Program-made: the position numbers and the translations under genes | The notes under the pieces: model-generated | What the model was told of the DNA's origin: nothing | Database searches by the model: none | Seen by the model: the letters and a program-made list of their open reading frames with translations, nothing else | Assembly: GCF_020734105.1 (NCBI RefSeq) | Contig: NZ_JAJAFR010000003.1 | Span: 248,001-312,000, forward strand | Origin: Alkalihalobacillus deserti | Lineage (GTDB): Bacteria > Bacillota > Bacilli > Bacillales > Bacillaceae_D | DNA: 64,000 nt | Direction: 5' to 3' | Part shown: positions 37,106 to 45,556 of the stretch, piece by piece | Position numbering within the stretch: the first letter of the stretch is position 1 | How the letters are laid out: each line of letters begins with the position of its first letter

Positions 37106-38305
37106 TTGTTCGCATTAGAAGAGTATACACAAAGGTTAGAGGCTGTCAAGAAGCGAATGGTCGACGAAGGGGTAGATGTTCTCCTTATTTCTAACCCTTC
37201 GAATATGTTTTATTTAACAAATTATTCTGCTTGGAGCTTTTATGTCCATCAGATGATGGTTGTCACATTAGAAGATGCACAACCCATATGGATTGGTCGG
37301 CAAATGGATGCAAGTGGTGTGGGGAAAACAACGTGGCTTGATGAACACCATATCATCTCATACCCTGACTTTTACGTGCAATCAACGGAAAGACATCCGA
37401 TTGATTTCGTAGCTAATATATTAACAGAGATTGGTCAGAGTGCTCGGACAATTGGAGTTGAAATGGATGTTCATTATTTTACTGCACTATGTTATGAACG
37501 TTTAAAGAGAGGATTGCCAAACGCTACCTTTAAAGATACTTCTAGCCTTATTAATAGGGTTCGGTTAATCAAATCGACACAAGAAATTAACTATATGAAA
37601 AGGGCTGGAAGAATTGTCGAAAGAGCTATGACTGCAGCCTATGAACGTGTCCAAATTGGTGTTAGAGAATGTGATGTAGCTGCCTCTATCTATTATGCGC
37701 AAATTCAAGGAACTCCTGAATTTGGAGGAGATTACACGTCAATCGTTCCGATGATGCCATCAAATGAAAACACATCCTCCCCTCATTTAACCTGGACGGA
37801 TAAAACGTATGAACAAGGAGATTTTTTAACAATTGAAATCGCAGGCGCATACAAGCGCTATCATGCTCCAATGGCTAGAACGATGTCAATTGGTACGGCA
37901 CCAAATGAGGTAAAGGATTTAGCTAAGGTTGTAGAAGAAGGGATAGAAGCAACACTTAATTATATTCAACCAGGTGTAAAAGCCGAAGAGGTAGAGAGAG
38001 TATGGAGTAAAGCGATTGGGAAATACGGTCATCGAAAAAGCTCAAGGCTTGGGTACTCAGTTGGTTTAAGTTTCCCGCCTGATTGGGGTGAACACACCGT
38101 GAGCTTTCGTCCAGGAGATGACACGATATTACAGCCAAACATGACTTTTCACCTTATGCCTGGTATTTGGTACAGCGATTACGGTGTTGAGATCACAGAA
38201 ACGATTCGAATTACAGATAGTGGTGTTGAATTATTAACGAATTTCTCGCGTGACTTATATGAAAAACCAGTGCTCGGTCTTTTACCAGATGAAAATACCT
38301 CCTAG
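37106..38305 (+). CDS. M24 family hydrolase, ectoine hydrolase (DoeA/EutD)-like
   Basis: Creatinase-type N-domain plus a pita-bread M24 domain, 399 residues. ISNPSNMFYLTNYSAWSFYV, IWIGRQMDASGV and YVQSTERHPIDFV match remembered DoeA/EutD sequences closely, as do GGDYTSIVPMMPSNENTSSPH (partial) and GLSFPPDWGEH. DoeA opens the ectoine ring hydrolytically; related enzymes may be proline-type peptidases or amidinohydrolases. The TTG start at 37106 follows GAGGGTGA. It is the last gene of the operon, 36 bases after the ALDH gene, and a terminator follows at 38367. The exact substrate is not decided. Confidence 0.85.
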   Translation: MFALEEYTQRLEAVKKRMVDEGVDVLLISNPSNMFYLTNYSAWSFYVHQMMVVTLEDAQPIWIGRQMDASGVGKTTWLDEHHIISYPDFYVQSTERHPIDFVANILTEIGQSARTIGVEMDVHYFTALCYERLKRGLPNATFKDTSSLINRVRLIKSTQEINYMKRAGRIVERAMTAAYERVQIGVRECDVAASIYYAQIQGTPEFGGDYTSIVPMMPSNENTSSPHLTWTDKTYEQGDFLTIEIAGAYKRYHAPMARTMSIGTAPNEVKDLAKVVEEGIEATLNYIQPGVKAEEVERVWSKAIGKYGHRKSSRLGYSVGLSFPPDWGEHTVSFRPGDDTILQPNMTFHLMPGIWYSDYGVEITETIRITDSGVELLTNFSRDLYEKPVLGLLPDENTS

Positions 38306-38366
38306 CGTTAATGGAAACGGCTTTTGCAATAGAACACCGTATTAAAATGGACCTGATAAAAGATGG

Positions 38367-38404
38367 AAAGCTCGAAGGAGTAATAATACTCATGCGAGCT
38401 TTTT
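38367..38404 (+). terminator. Terminator of the catabolic operon
   Basis: AAAGCTCG / CGAGCTTT stem with an inner GAGTA / TACTC pair and T tail. Confidence 0.85.
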
Positions 38405-38518
38405 CTTATCTTTTACTAAAACATTTTCATTTCGAGTTACGAAAAAAATTCGTGACGATTTTATAAGGCGGTGATAAGATACTAATCAAAGAGAAAAGAA
38501 ATGGAGTGGACGGTTGGT

Positions 38519-39448
38519 ATGAAAAACAAATCACTTGTTTTTACATATGGGGTCGTCTTTTTTGTGATGATCACTTGGGGATTAAATGTTGTGTTACTCA
38601 AAGTTCTAGTGGAAGCATTTTCTCCCGTGACGATGACGGCTTTTCGGGTAATGATCGCGGGAATAGCAGCAATAACGATCGTTTTATTTGGTCGTTCAAT
38701 AAGAAAACTAACAAAAAAGGAATGGCATCTTACCTTTTTAGCAGCGCTTTTTGGATCGGTAGGGCATCATTATTTTCTAGCAACTGGATTAACGTTAACG
38801 AATGCGTCAAATGCGGTTCTAATTCTTGCTTTGTTGCCACTAACAACCTCCATACTTGCTGTTATTTTCTTGAAGGATTGTTTAACAAAATGGCGGTTAT
38901 TTGGAATAAGTGTTGCTTTTGTTGGTGTATTATTAATTCAAGGTGGAACTGGAAAGTGGTCAATAGATCTAGGAGAGTTTTATGTTTTTCTTGCGATGTT
39001 TTTTCAAGCGGTCAGTTTTATCTATATAAAAAAGGCAACTGAATCCCTTGATTCTAAGCAAATGACAAGCTTAATGCTGTTACTTGGCTCAGTCGGGCTT
39101 TTAATCATTAGTTTAATTATAGAGCCAACAGGATTCAAAAGCCTAACTTCTGGTTCATTTATGATGTATTTGCTATTCTTTATTTCTTCTATTTTTGCTA
39201 CTACTGTCGGTCATTTCTTATTTAATGCAGCGATACAGAAAATTGGAGCAGGACAAACGGCGATTTTTAACAATTTTGTTCCTTTCTTCGGATTAATTTT
39301 CTCAGCTATTTTCCTTAAAGAGCAAGTTTATTGGTATCAATCATTTGGATTTATGTTTATTGTAGTTGGTGTTCTTTTTGGTACTGGTTATATCGAAAGG
39401 TCGTTTCTAAAAAACAAGCACCATTCAGTACAAGAAAAAGGTATGTAG
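38519..39448 (+). CDS. DMT superfamily (EamA) transporter
   Basis: Ten predicted transmembrane segments in two EamA halves, each ending with a characteristic segment (NAVLILALLPLTTSILAV; GQTAIFNNFVPFFGLIFS). DMT permeases export or import amino acids and other metabolites. Being directly after the catabolic operon but behind its terminator, it may move the same substrate or a product; that is only positional evidence. GGAGTGG supports ATG at 38519; an in-frame ATG lies at 38501. A weak terminator follows. Confidence 0.85.
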   Translation: MKNKSLVFTYGVVFFVMITWGLNVVLLKVLVEAFSPVTMTAFRVMIAGIAAITIVLFGRSIRKLTKKEWHLTFLAALFGSVGHHYFLATGLTLTNASNAVLILALLPLTTSILAVIFLKDCLTKWRLFGISVAFVGVLLIQGGTGKWSIDLGEFYVFLAMFFQAVSFIYIKKATESLDSKQMTSLMLLLGSVGLLIISLIIEPTGFKSLTSGSFMMYLLFFISSIFATTVGHFLFNAAIQKIGAGQTAIFNNFVPFFGLIFSAIFLKEQVYWYQSFGFMFIVVGVLFGTGYIERSFLKNKHHSVQEKGM

Positions 39449-39479
39449 TGAACAGTCAGTTAAGTGAAACTAAAAATAT

Positions 39480-39516
39480 AAGTGGTGATGCTTGTGCTAC
39501 AGGTATCACTTTTTTG
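39480..39516 (+). terminator. Probable terminator of the DMT transporter gene
   Basis: Eight-pair stem AAGTGGTG / TATCACTT with two G-U pairs, followed by six T residues. Confidence 0.55.
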
Positions 39517-39549
39517 TCTCCAAATGAAGGGAAGTGTGTTACGACTGTT

Positions 39550-40718
39550 ATGCATGTTCCTTTAATTCTGACAAATTTTCTCGACAGAGCGGTTAACTTA
39601 TATGGAGATAAGCTTGCTATTATTGGTGATAAAAATTCGTATACATACGCCGAGTTAGGGGAAAGAGTCAATCAATTGTCTAACGGTTTGAAAGCGCTCA
39701 ACATTGAAAAAGGTGATAAAGTAGCTTATCTGGCTCCTAATACAGTAGAAATGCTAGAGGGGTTTTATGGTACCTTTCAAGTAGGTAAGGTAATGACACC
39801 TCTGAATACTCGACTGAAATCCGAAGATTATCTATATATATTAAATCATATTGAATCTAAAGTTTTGTTTGTTGATGCAGAGTTGTATCCACTGGTGGAA
39901 CCTATCTTAAAAGATTTACCTAATGACGGTTTGTCAATCTAACTGCGACACTTCTTCCCAAACTGCTTCGTATGAAGTTTTCCAACCAAGACAATTTAAA
40001 AAAAGTTATTGTCCAAGGAGAAAAAGGGAATGAAGTAAACTATGATCAATGGCTTTCACAATTTTCCTCTTCCTCGTTTGATCGCGTCTTATTAGAAGAA
40101 TCGGATGTGGCTAGCTTATTGTATACGAGTGGGACAACTGGAAAACCAAAAGGTGTCATACTTACTCATCGGAGCAACTATTTACAAGTCTTATCAACTC
40201 AACACCATCTTCGTGTGTCTGATCAAGACACGTTGCTTCATGTATTGCCGGTGTTTCATGTGAATGGATGGGGCTCTCCTTTTTATTATACAGCTAACGG
40301 GGCAACTCAGGTTATGAAAAGTAGATCCAGAAGTTATCTTTGATAAGATTGCTGCTCATAATGTGACGGTTGCCCATATGGCGCCAACGGTTTTAAATAT
40401 GTTACTGGAATATCAAAAACAAAAAAATATACAGATGGCAATCAAATAAGTATTATCATAGCTGGTTCAGCACCACCACCAGCTTTTGTAACAGCAGTGG
40501 AAGAGGGGTTAGGGTGGAAGTTTATTCAGGTATATGGAATGACGGAAATCTCTCCGCTCATTACGATTTCAGAAATTAAATCTCAATATGTAGTAGAACT
40601 GAGTGAACAATCAAAACTGAAAGTGAAGACGGGCTACGCGATGATTGGATCAATGGTTAAAGTTATTGATGTAAATGGAAAGGTTTTATATAAGACCAAC
40701 CCAACTCATTCCAAGTAG
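39550..40718 (+). pseudogene. AMP-forming acyl-CoA synthetase, degenerate and truncated
   Basis: Fragments of one long-chain-type acyl-CoA ligase occur in order in different frames: YTYAELGERVNQLSNGLK, VAYLAPNTVEMLEGFYG, the P-loop LLYTSGTTGKPKGVILTHRSN, HVLPVFHVNGWG, MAPTVLNMLLEY, AGSAPPPAFV and IQVYGMTEISPL. Stops occur near 39942 and frameshifts near 40320 and 40430, and the C-terminal adenylation subdomain (including its lysine) is missing. An intact enzyme would be ~530 aa. The region has decayed in place, with no sign of a mobile element. Confidence 0.9.
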
Positions 40719-40744
40719 CCAGTTTCGGTTCGCATTACTATAGT

Positions 40745-40783
40745 AAAAAAGCAAGGATAACTTTTAAGTTATCTTTGCTTTTT
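40745..40783 (+). terminator. Terminator downstream of the decayed ligase gene
   Basis: AAAAAAGCAAGGATAAC / GTTATCTTTGCTTTTT stem, one G-T pair, short loop. Confidence 0.85.
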
Positions 40784-40837
40784 ATTAAAAGATTGGAAAG
40801 TACACGTTATGAACATAATAAAGTATGAAAGCCTATT

Positions 40838-40870
40838 CTAAGAAAAAACAGCTATCTCCTTTTTTCTTAG
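40838..40870 (-). terminator. A/T-rich hairpin at the end of dapA, possible terminator
   Basis: A perfect 11-bp stem (CTAAGAAAAAA / TTTTTTCTTAG) overlaps the dapA stop codon; its own T run could serve release on the minus strand. Confidence 0.45.
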
Positions 40871-41754
40871 CTGACAAAGAAATTAATCGTTGGGTGCACA
40901 ACTGTTTGGAGTTCTGCTTGCTGCTCAGCTGTTAAAGGAATAAGAGGTAAGCGAACTTGCCCCACTTTGATCCCTTTCATTTCAAGTGCTGCTTTTACCG
41001 CTGTTGGGTTAGGAGCCATAAAAAGAGTTTTCATAATCGGTACAAGTTGACGATGCTGCATAGCGGCAGCTGTAACTTGACCTGCTTGATAATTGCGTAC
41101 CATTTGTTGCATTTCATTTCCAATTATATGAGATGCTACAGAGACAACACCTGTACCACCAATGGCCAATACTGGTAAGGCTAAACTGTCATCACCACTA
41201 TAAACTGAAAATCCTTCAGGTGCGTGTTCGATAATAGAAGCGATGGCATCTAAATCACCACTTGCTTCTTTCGTAGACACAATATTTGGTATTTGAGCTA
41301 AACGAAGAGTTGTTTCAACACTCATATTAACAACACTGCGACCAGGTATGTTATAAAGCATAACAGGTAACTTGGTTGTATTAGCTATCGCACTAAAATG
41401 TGCATACATACCTTCTTGAGAAGGCTTATTATAGTAAGGAACAACAAGCATAATAGCATCTACGCCAATTTCTTCAGCTTGCTTGGTAAGTTCAATTGAG
41501 GCTTGTGTATTATTTGAGCCTGTTCCTGCTATAACAGGAATTTGTCCATTAACTGTTTCGACAACTGTTTTAAAAAGGATAAGTTTTTCTTCTGTTGACA
41601 AAGTAGGTGATTCACCTGTTGTACCCGCTACAACTAAAGCGTCTGTTCCATTTGACATTAAATGAAGCACAAGTTCCTTTGTTGCCTCAATATCAAGTTG
41701 TCCATGTTGATTAAATGGTGTTACCATTGCAGTTATAATTCTTCCGAAATTCAT
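40867..41754 (-). CDS. dapA: 4-hydroxy-tetrahydrodipicolinate synthase
   Basis: DapA condenses aspartate semialdehyde with pyruvate, the first step toward diaminopimelate, lysine and spore dipicolinate. AGTTGESPTLSTEEK, GTGSNNT, PYYNKPSQEGMYAHF, YNIPGRSVVNM (catalytic Tyr), STKEASGDL (Schiff-base Lys) and SGDDSLALP are canonical. ATG at 41754 follows GAGGGTG and aligns with the B. subtilis MNFG start; the longer TTG frame is not favoured. This monocistronic copy lies behind a lysine riboswitch, so lysine should switch it off. Confidence 0.96.
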   Translation of the reverse strand: MNFGRIITAMVTPFNQHGQLDIEATKELVLHLMSNGTDALVVAGTTGESPTLSTEEKLILFKTVVETVNGQIPVIAGTGSNNTQASIELTKQAEEIGVDAIMLVVPYYNKPSQEGMYAHFSAIANTTKLPVMLYNIPGRSVVNMSVETTLRLAQIPNIVSTKEASGDLDAIASIIEHAPEGFSVYSGDDSLALPVLAIGGTGVVSVASHIIGNEMQQMVRNYQAGQVTAAAMQHRQLVPIMKTLFMAPNPTAVKAALEMKGIKVGQVRLPLIPLTAEQQAELQTVVHPTINFFVS

Positions 41755-41819
41755 CCAATTCACCCTCAATTCATCAAATTTTCCACGTACGTTGGGCTAG
41801 ATGGGCTACTGGGAGGCAC

Positions 41820-41853
41820 AAAAAAACAACAATGAGGCCTCTACTCATTGTTG
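41820..41853 (-). terminator. Riboswitch-controlled terminator upstream of dapA
   Basis: On the minus strand a 10-bp stem CAACAATGAG / CTCATTGTTG with a 7-base loop is followed by seven T residues, located between the lysine aptamer and dapA, as in B. subtilis lysC. Confidence 0.9.
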
Positions 41854-41892
41854 ATAGGTTATGCATGACTAACAAGCAAAACCATTCAATGT

Positions 41893-42067
41893 GTGAGATA
41901 GCCCTCCATATAGCTTCTGCTATATGACAGTACTGCTCTTATTCAGAACAGTCCCAGCTCATGAGATAATGAGTTCTCATAAAGCTTCGGCAAGCACCCC
42001 TTTTTATTAGCTTCTACAGATCCCATTCTCCTCAGCTAACATACTAATGATAATTGCACCTCTACCC
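41893..42067 (-). promoter_or_regulatory. Lysine riboswitch (L box) controlling dapA
   Basis: Minus-strand landmarks occur in the right order and spacing: GGTAGAGGTGC, AGTATGTTAGCTGAGGAG, GGGGTGCTTGCCGAAG, GCTGGGACTGTTC, GCAGTACTGTC and GGAGGGCTATCTC. They match the aptamer of the B. subtilis lysC leader closely. The expression platform is the adjacent terminator. High lysine should favour termination before dapA. Confidence 0.93.
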
Positions 42068-42142
42068 TCACTTCAATATTTGAAGTAAGATATAACGTAT
42101 TTTGAGTTTACCTTACCAGATGTTTTAATTCAATGCAATGGT

Positions 42143-42301
42143 TTAACGGATTTTTCTTTTTTTTGTTGATGGGATTAACAATAAATTTAAGAGCTTGTCT
42201 AATTCTTGACTGCATTGAACAGTAGCGTCTGCAGTCATCCCGTATTTTTTTGCAAAATTCAACATTTGTAATCGTTTTTCTTCTATTTCCAAATGCAGCA
42301 T
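42143..42301 (-). CDS. Spo0E-like aspartyl-phosphate phosphatase (52 aa)
   Basis: A 52-codon frame from ATG at 42301 encodes a two-helix protein MLHLEIEEKRLQMLNFAKKY (start) with CSQELDKLLNL in the second helix. The SQELD motif is the signature of Spo0E/YisI/YnzD proteins, which dephosphorylate Spo0A~P and so restrain sporulation. Length and helix spacing fit the family. GGAG lies somewhat far upstream of the ATG. A longer frame on the other strand is a shadow of it. Confidence 0.82.
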   Translation of the reverse strand: MLHLEIEEKRLQMLNFAKKYGMTADATVQCSQELDKLLNLLLIPSTKKRKIR

Positions 42302-42570
42302 TTTTTCCAACTCCAACTCAATTAATTATAACAAAACAGATTGGCATAGTTGCTGTTACTGGAAAACTAATCTTGGATCGATTTAGGCAATCTGTTCATA
42401 ATGATTATTATAACCAAAAGAAAATTGTTGAAAAGTGTTTCTGTTAAAGTAGTCATAATCAGATTAAATAAGTGAGGAATCGACAAGATTCTCGTGGTTG
42501 AAACAATTTCTAAATATTTTCAGATTGAAACCAGTTGGTTAACCGCACAATAGAAGAAGGAGGGATTCCA

Positions 42571-43281
42571 ATGAGATATAGGAACTATCTACTGATTGCC
42601 GTCATATTTCTAACAGGTTGCACGATACCACAACAGGAAGATATGGGGGCCAATTCAGATCGTAATGAAGGATTTAGTGGGTATGGTGTTAATCAAATGA
42701 GAGAACTGGAAGGGCCTCTTTCAGATTTAATGGTACCAGACGAAGCCCCGAACGGCTTAACCGATCCTGCTTCAGAATTAGTCCAACAAGGAGCTTATAT
42801 AACGGGGAGACGTGACTTGAGTATCACTAAGGATAGATCGATTAACGGACAGCGAATCTTAAGTAACCGTCCTGGTGTTCTAAGGGGAATGTACTCACAT
42901 AGCAATAACCCAGATGTAAATAAAAGCAACCAGAAGGGTAAGCACTATCAAGCAACAAGTGATCAAACTAGAACGATTGAACAACGTGTAGAATCTCTAC
43001 AAATTGTGCGTGACGCTCATGTGATTACAGATGGTAATCGAATCATAATAGGGCTTGAATCAAGTGAGCAAGATCGACCAAAGCTGATTCAAACTGTTAA
43101 AGAGGAAATAGCAGAAATGGTTGACTTAACCAATGTGTATATTACAACAGACCGGCAAATCATCAATCGAATGAATGCACTTGAACATGGTGTCGGATTA
43201 CCAAGACCTTTTGAATCAATAGGAGGAGCGGTAGGAGACATTGTTGATTTAGTGGACGATGCCGCACATGGACGCAGATAA
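42571..43281 (+). CDS. YhcN/YlaJ family sporulation lipoprotein
   Basis: Signal peptide with lipobox LTGC (Cys about residue 18), an Asn/Asp-rich linker, then a domain with QRVESLQIVRDAHVITDGNRIIIGLE and a LTNVYITTDRQIINRM segment, typical of YhcN/YlaJ proteins, which occur in the spore inner membrane or coat fraction. GAAGGAGGGATTCC precedes ATG at 42571. It should be attached to the outer face of the membrane. Exact role unknown. Confidence 0.88.
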   Translation: MRYRNYLLIAVIFLTGCTIPQQEDMGANSDRNEGFSGYGVNQMRELEGPLSDLMVPDEAPNGLTDPASELVQQGAYITGRRDLSITKDRSINGQRILSNRPGVLRGMYSHSNNPDVNKSNQKGKHYQATSDQTRTIEQRVESLQIVRDAHVITDGNRIIIGLESSEQDRPKLIQTVKEEIAEMVDLTNVYITTDRQIINRMNALEHGVGLPRPFESIGGAVGDIVDLVDDAAHGRR

Positions 43282-43314
43282 AAAAGCAAGGGATAAGCTC
43301 ATCCCTGCTTTTTT
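43280..43314 (+). terminator. Terminator of the YhcN/YlaJ-type gene
   Basis: AAAAAAGCA-GGGAT / ATCCC-GCTTTTTT stem with a 6-base loop. Confidence 0.92.
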
Positions 43315-43352
43315 ATTTTGGGTTATTTGATTATCACTAACAGCTAAGACAT

Positions 43353-43916
43353 TTAATAGATGCCTAGCTCCTCTGTAACAGACAAAAATTCTCGTTCCAT
43401 TAATTTATGGGACATGACCGAATTTTCATAATAGACACGGGCATTCGTAACTTGAAGAGGATGTATGGGTTCTTTCATGTCTTCAAGAATTCTACGGAGC
43501 GCGTCCAATTCAACGAGAGTAGATAAATGTACATTATGAAAACCATCAAAAGGTTCTGGTCTTTCTAGTTTTATGAACTCTTCACTCTTTCTTCTAATTT
43601 GGTCGAGCGTAGATATAGTGGCATTTAAACTCTCTTGATTAGCTTGATTTTGCTGAAATAAAGTAGTCATGTTCTCTAATAAACTAGCCGTTTCAGCTAA
43701 ATAAAAACCAGCTTCATTTGCATATTTGGTTTGGCGTTCATCTTGTGGCAGTCTTTCTTGATTTTGTCCTTTTATGTTTGGGGGTTCTAGGCCAAGACGC
43801 TCTGTATTAAGCTGCTGAGCTTCAACATCGTTGGCAATATCAGCTTCAGAGTCAGCTCCACAGCTAGTTAGCAGTATACTAGCTCCTACTAGTAGAAAAA
43901 GATTCTTCTTATTCAA
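43353..43916 (-). CDS. Lipoprotein of unknown function (187 aa)
   Basis: A short signal peptide with lipobox LTSC (Cys about residue 19) followed by an Asp/Gln-rich linker and a helical domain of about 120 residues. The start is TTG at 43914-43916, with GGAGG 11-15 bases upstream. It converges on the YhcN/YlaJ-like gene. I do not recognise the mature domain; its helical pattern (LDQIRRKSEEFIKLERPEPF) could be a protein-binding surface lipoprotein. Confidence 0.72.
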   Translation of the reverse strand: MNKKNLFLLVGASILLTSCGADSEADIANDVEAQQLNTERLGLEPPNIKGQNQERLPQDERQTKYANEAGFYLAETASLLENMTTLFQQNQANQESLNATISTLDQIRRKSEEFIKLERPEPFDGFHNVHLSTLVELDALRRILEDMKEPIHPLQVTNARVYYENSVMSHKLMEREFLSVTEELGIY

Positions 43917-44032
43917 GGTAGATCAACCTCCGTTAACAAATGTTTCCTTTAGTATGGAACCCAGCAGGAAAAAGTATGCATGAGTTAGAGCTTTCCCTCG
44001 TATGATGTTAAAAAGGGCGAGGGGGACGTCAG

Positions 44033-44236
44033 ATGTTTACTCTAGTCATAACGATTTTTCTATCTGTTTTTTTCTTGCTTTTCTTTGGAGTTATGATGCT
44101 TGGAAATAAAATGGCTCATAAAATTGAATATTTACTAGCTAGGGAAGCAGATCAAGAAATATCTTATATCAATGAAATGATGAGCAAGAGTGAGCAGGAA
44201 GAACCAGTAAAAAGAAACAACAAGAAGAAAAGATAA
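44033..44236 (+). CDS. Small single-pass membrane protein (67 aa)
   Basis: One hydrophobic segment (about 2-24) followed by a charged, partly helical cytoplasmic tail ending in RNNKKKR. GCGAGGGGG precedes the ATG. A strong terminator follows 15 bases after the stop, so it is a complete single-gene unit. No family recognised. Confidence 0.68.
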   Translation: MFTLVITIFLSVFFLLFFGVMMLGNKMAHKIEYLLAREADQEISYINEMMSKSEQEEPVKRNNKKKR

Positions 44237-44250
44237 GTTAAAGGTAAACG

Positions 44251-44279
44251 AAAACATGCTAAGGGTAGCATGTTTTTTT
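44251..44279 (+). terminator. Terminator of the 67-aa membrane protein gene
   Basis: AAACATGCT / AGCATGTTT stem with a 6-base loop and T run. Confidence 0.9.
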
Positions 44280-44559
44280 ATGGGATAAAGGATTTAAGAC
44301 GAATTTTGGACGAATTAAAATTAATTTATTGAGAGAGTGTGAAAAGCATCATTCTATTTAAATCAATCTGTAACTTTTTGTTATTTATGCCTTTATTTTT
44401 CTTGGTTTTTTATATCTGACGCGAAACAGATATAAAAAGGTTTGAAGAGTACGTGAGGGCACGTGAAAATTCTTGGGGGCACCTTTCCTGAAGTGAAACC
44501 ATGCATACAACGACTAAAGACACTGAAAGGCCAAAGAGGTGTTCAGACAAATACAAGAG
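44280..44559. other. Intergenic region without a recognised gene
   Basis: The interval is A/T-rich. It contains a perfect 12-bp hairpin (TTTTTATATCTG / CAGATATAAAAA, 44407-44438, loop acgcgaaa) and the repeated word GGGCAC, but no open frame with a ribosome binding site was found on either strand. Confidence 0.5.
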
Positions 44560-44594
44560 AAAGGTTGACTCAATTATAAGAGTCAACCTTTTTT
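44560..44594. terminator. Terminator hairpin at the end of the DMT exporter gene
   Basis: GGTTGACTC / GAGTCAACC perfect stem; the T run is stronger on the plus strand, while the minus strand has TTTCTCTT. It overlaps the end of the minus-strand gene. Confidence 0.6.
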
Positions 44595-45556
44595 ACGCTT
44601 TTTAGTTGACTAGGATTTAAACGAGTGGCTACTTTAGGTTTTTTAACAGAGTAATAGCTATGAAGCATGATTCCAAAAATGATAATGAAAATACCCGTTA
44701 ATGCAATTGAATCAGGCCATGGAGTAGAAAGTAAAAAGACTTCACCGAGAATAACAAAAATAATTTGAATTGAGATCGTTGCTTCAACGGCTGCTAGTTG
44801 TTCTGGTGAATGGCGAACAAGATTGGTCGCAAAAAAGAACAGTATCGTTGCTATCACACCTGAACAAATAGCGACGAGGAAACTTTGAAACACTTGATTC
44901 GTACTTGGTAATCCCACGGTAGCGAGACCATAGAACGACAAGAGAAACCAATAAGGTAAGCTCGCTACCGTCATTCCAAGCACACGCTGAAACGTATCAA
45001 AACGATCACTACAAATAGCCATCATTTTGCGATTTCCAAGTGGATAAGCAAAACAAGCAATGATAACGGGGATGCAACCTAATAACATGACAGGTATAGA
45101 GACAGTTTCAAAATGACGAACTTGTATGAGGACAATTCCGATAAAGATAATGAATGAGATTGTTAACGGCCTTAATGGGATTTGCATTTGTGTCTCATTA
45201 TTCTTTGATTTAAACAATGGAGTTAACAAAACACCGGCGATAATCGTGAATTGCCATGTCCCTGCTATGAGCCAAGCAGGACCGTATGCAGCTGCGAATG
45301 TAATTGGGGCATAAAATAACACAAAGCCAACGAAACTCCATAGTAACCACGGTTTTGGGTTGTTTTTTAACTCTTGCCAAAGTGACCGAAAATTCTTCCT
45401 CCATAAAACAAAAGCAAATAAAAAGGGTACCATAAAAATAAATCGAAGCGAAGCGGCCCAAATCCAACTTCCTCCAGAGAGTTCCATTGACCGGTTTAGA
45501 ACAAAGGTTGATGCGAAAAAAAGAGAAGATAGAATTCCGAGTAAAATTGCTTTCAT
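44570..45556 (-). CDS. DMT family multidrug-efflux-like transporter
   Basis: Ten hydrophobic segments, with two EamA/EmrE-like halves; FASTFVLNRSMELSGGSWIW, APITFAAAYGPAWLIAGTWQ and HSPEQLAAVEATISIQIIFV are typical of the multidrug resistance efflux transporter subgroup (PF13536-like). ATG at 45556 follows AAGGTGGGC; the longer in-frame upstream stretch has no site. An inverted repeat AGCTGT / ACAGCT (45572-45595) lies just upstream and could be an operator. Substrate unknown. Confidence 0.83.
   Translation of the reverse strand: MKAILLGILSSLFFASTFVLNRSMELSGGSWIWAASLRFIFMVPFLFAFVLWRKNFRSLWQELKNNPKPWLLWSFVGFVLFYAPITFAAAYGPAWLIAGTWQFTIIAGVLLTPLFKSKNNETQMQIPLRPLTISFIIFIGIVLIQVRHFETVSIPVMLLGCIPVIIACFAYPLGNRKMMAICSDRFDTFQRVLGMTVASLPYWFLLSFYGLATVGLPSTNQVFQSFLVAICSGVIATILFFFATNLVRHSPEQLAAVEATISIQIIFVILGEVFLLSTPWPDSIALTGIFIIIFGIMLHSYYSVKKPKVATRLNPSQLKSVKKVDSYN

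Noticed and set aside
32179..38305. Complete classical ectoine degradation operon
   Set aside because: The M24 enzyme resembles DoeA, but there is no DoeB-type aspartoacylase-like deacetylase, no DoeD aminotransferase and no ectoine transporter; the presence of a gamma-family PLP enzyme and homoserine dehydrogenase fits another route better.
38506..39042. 178-codon frame within the DMT transporter gene
   Set aside because: It is a frame-shifted shadow rich in Cys, Trp and Asn without membrane pattern, whereas the other frame is a typical EamA protein.
42250..42447. Plus-strand frame of 65 codons
   Set aside because: It overlaps the Spo0E-like gene antisense, has no ribosome binding site and no recognisable family.
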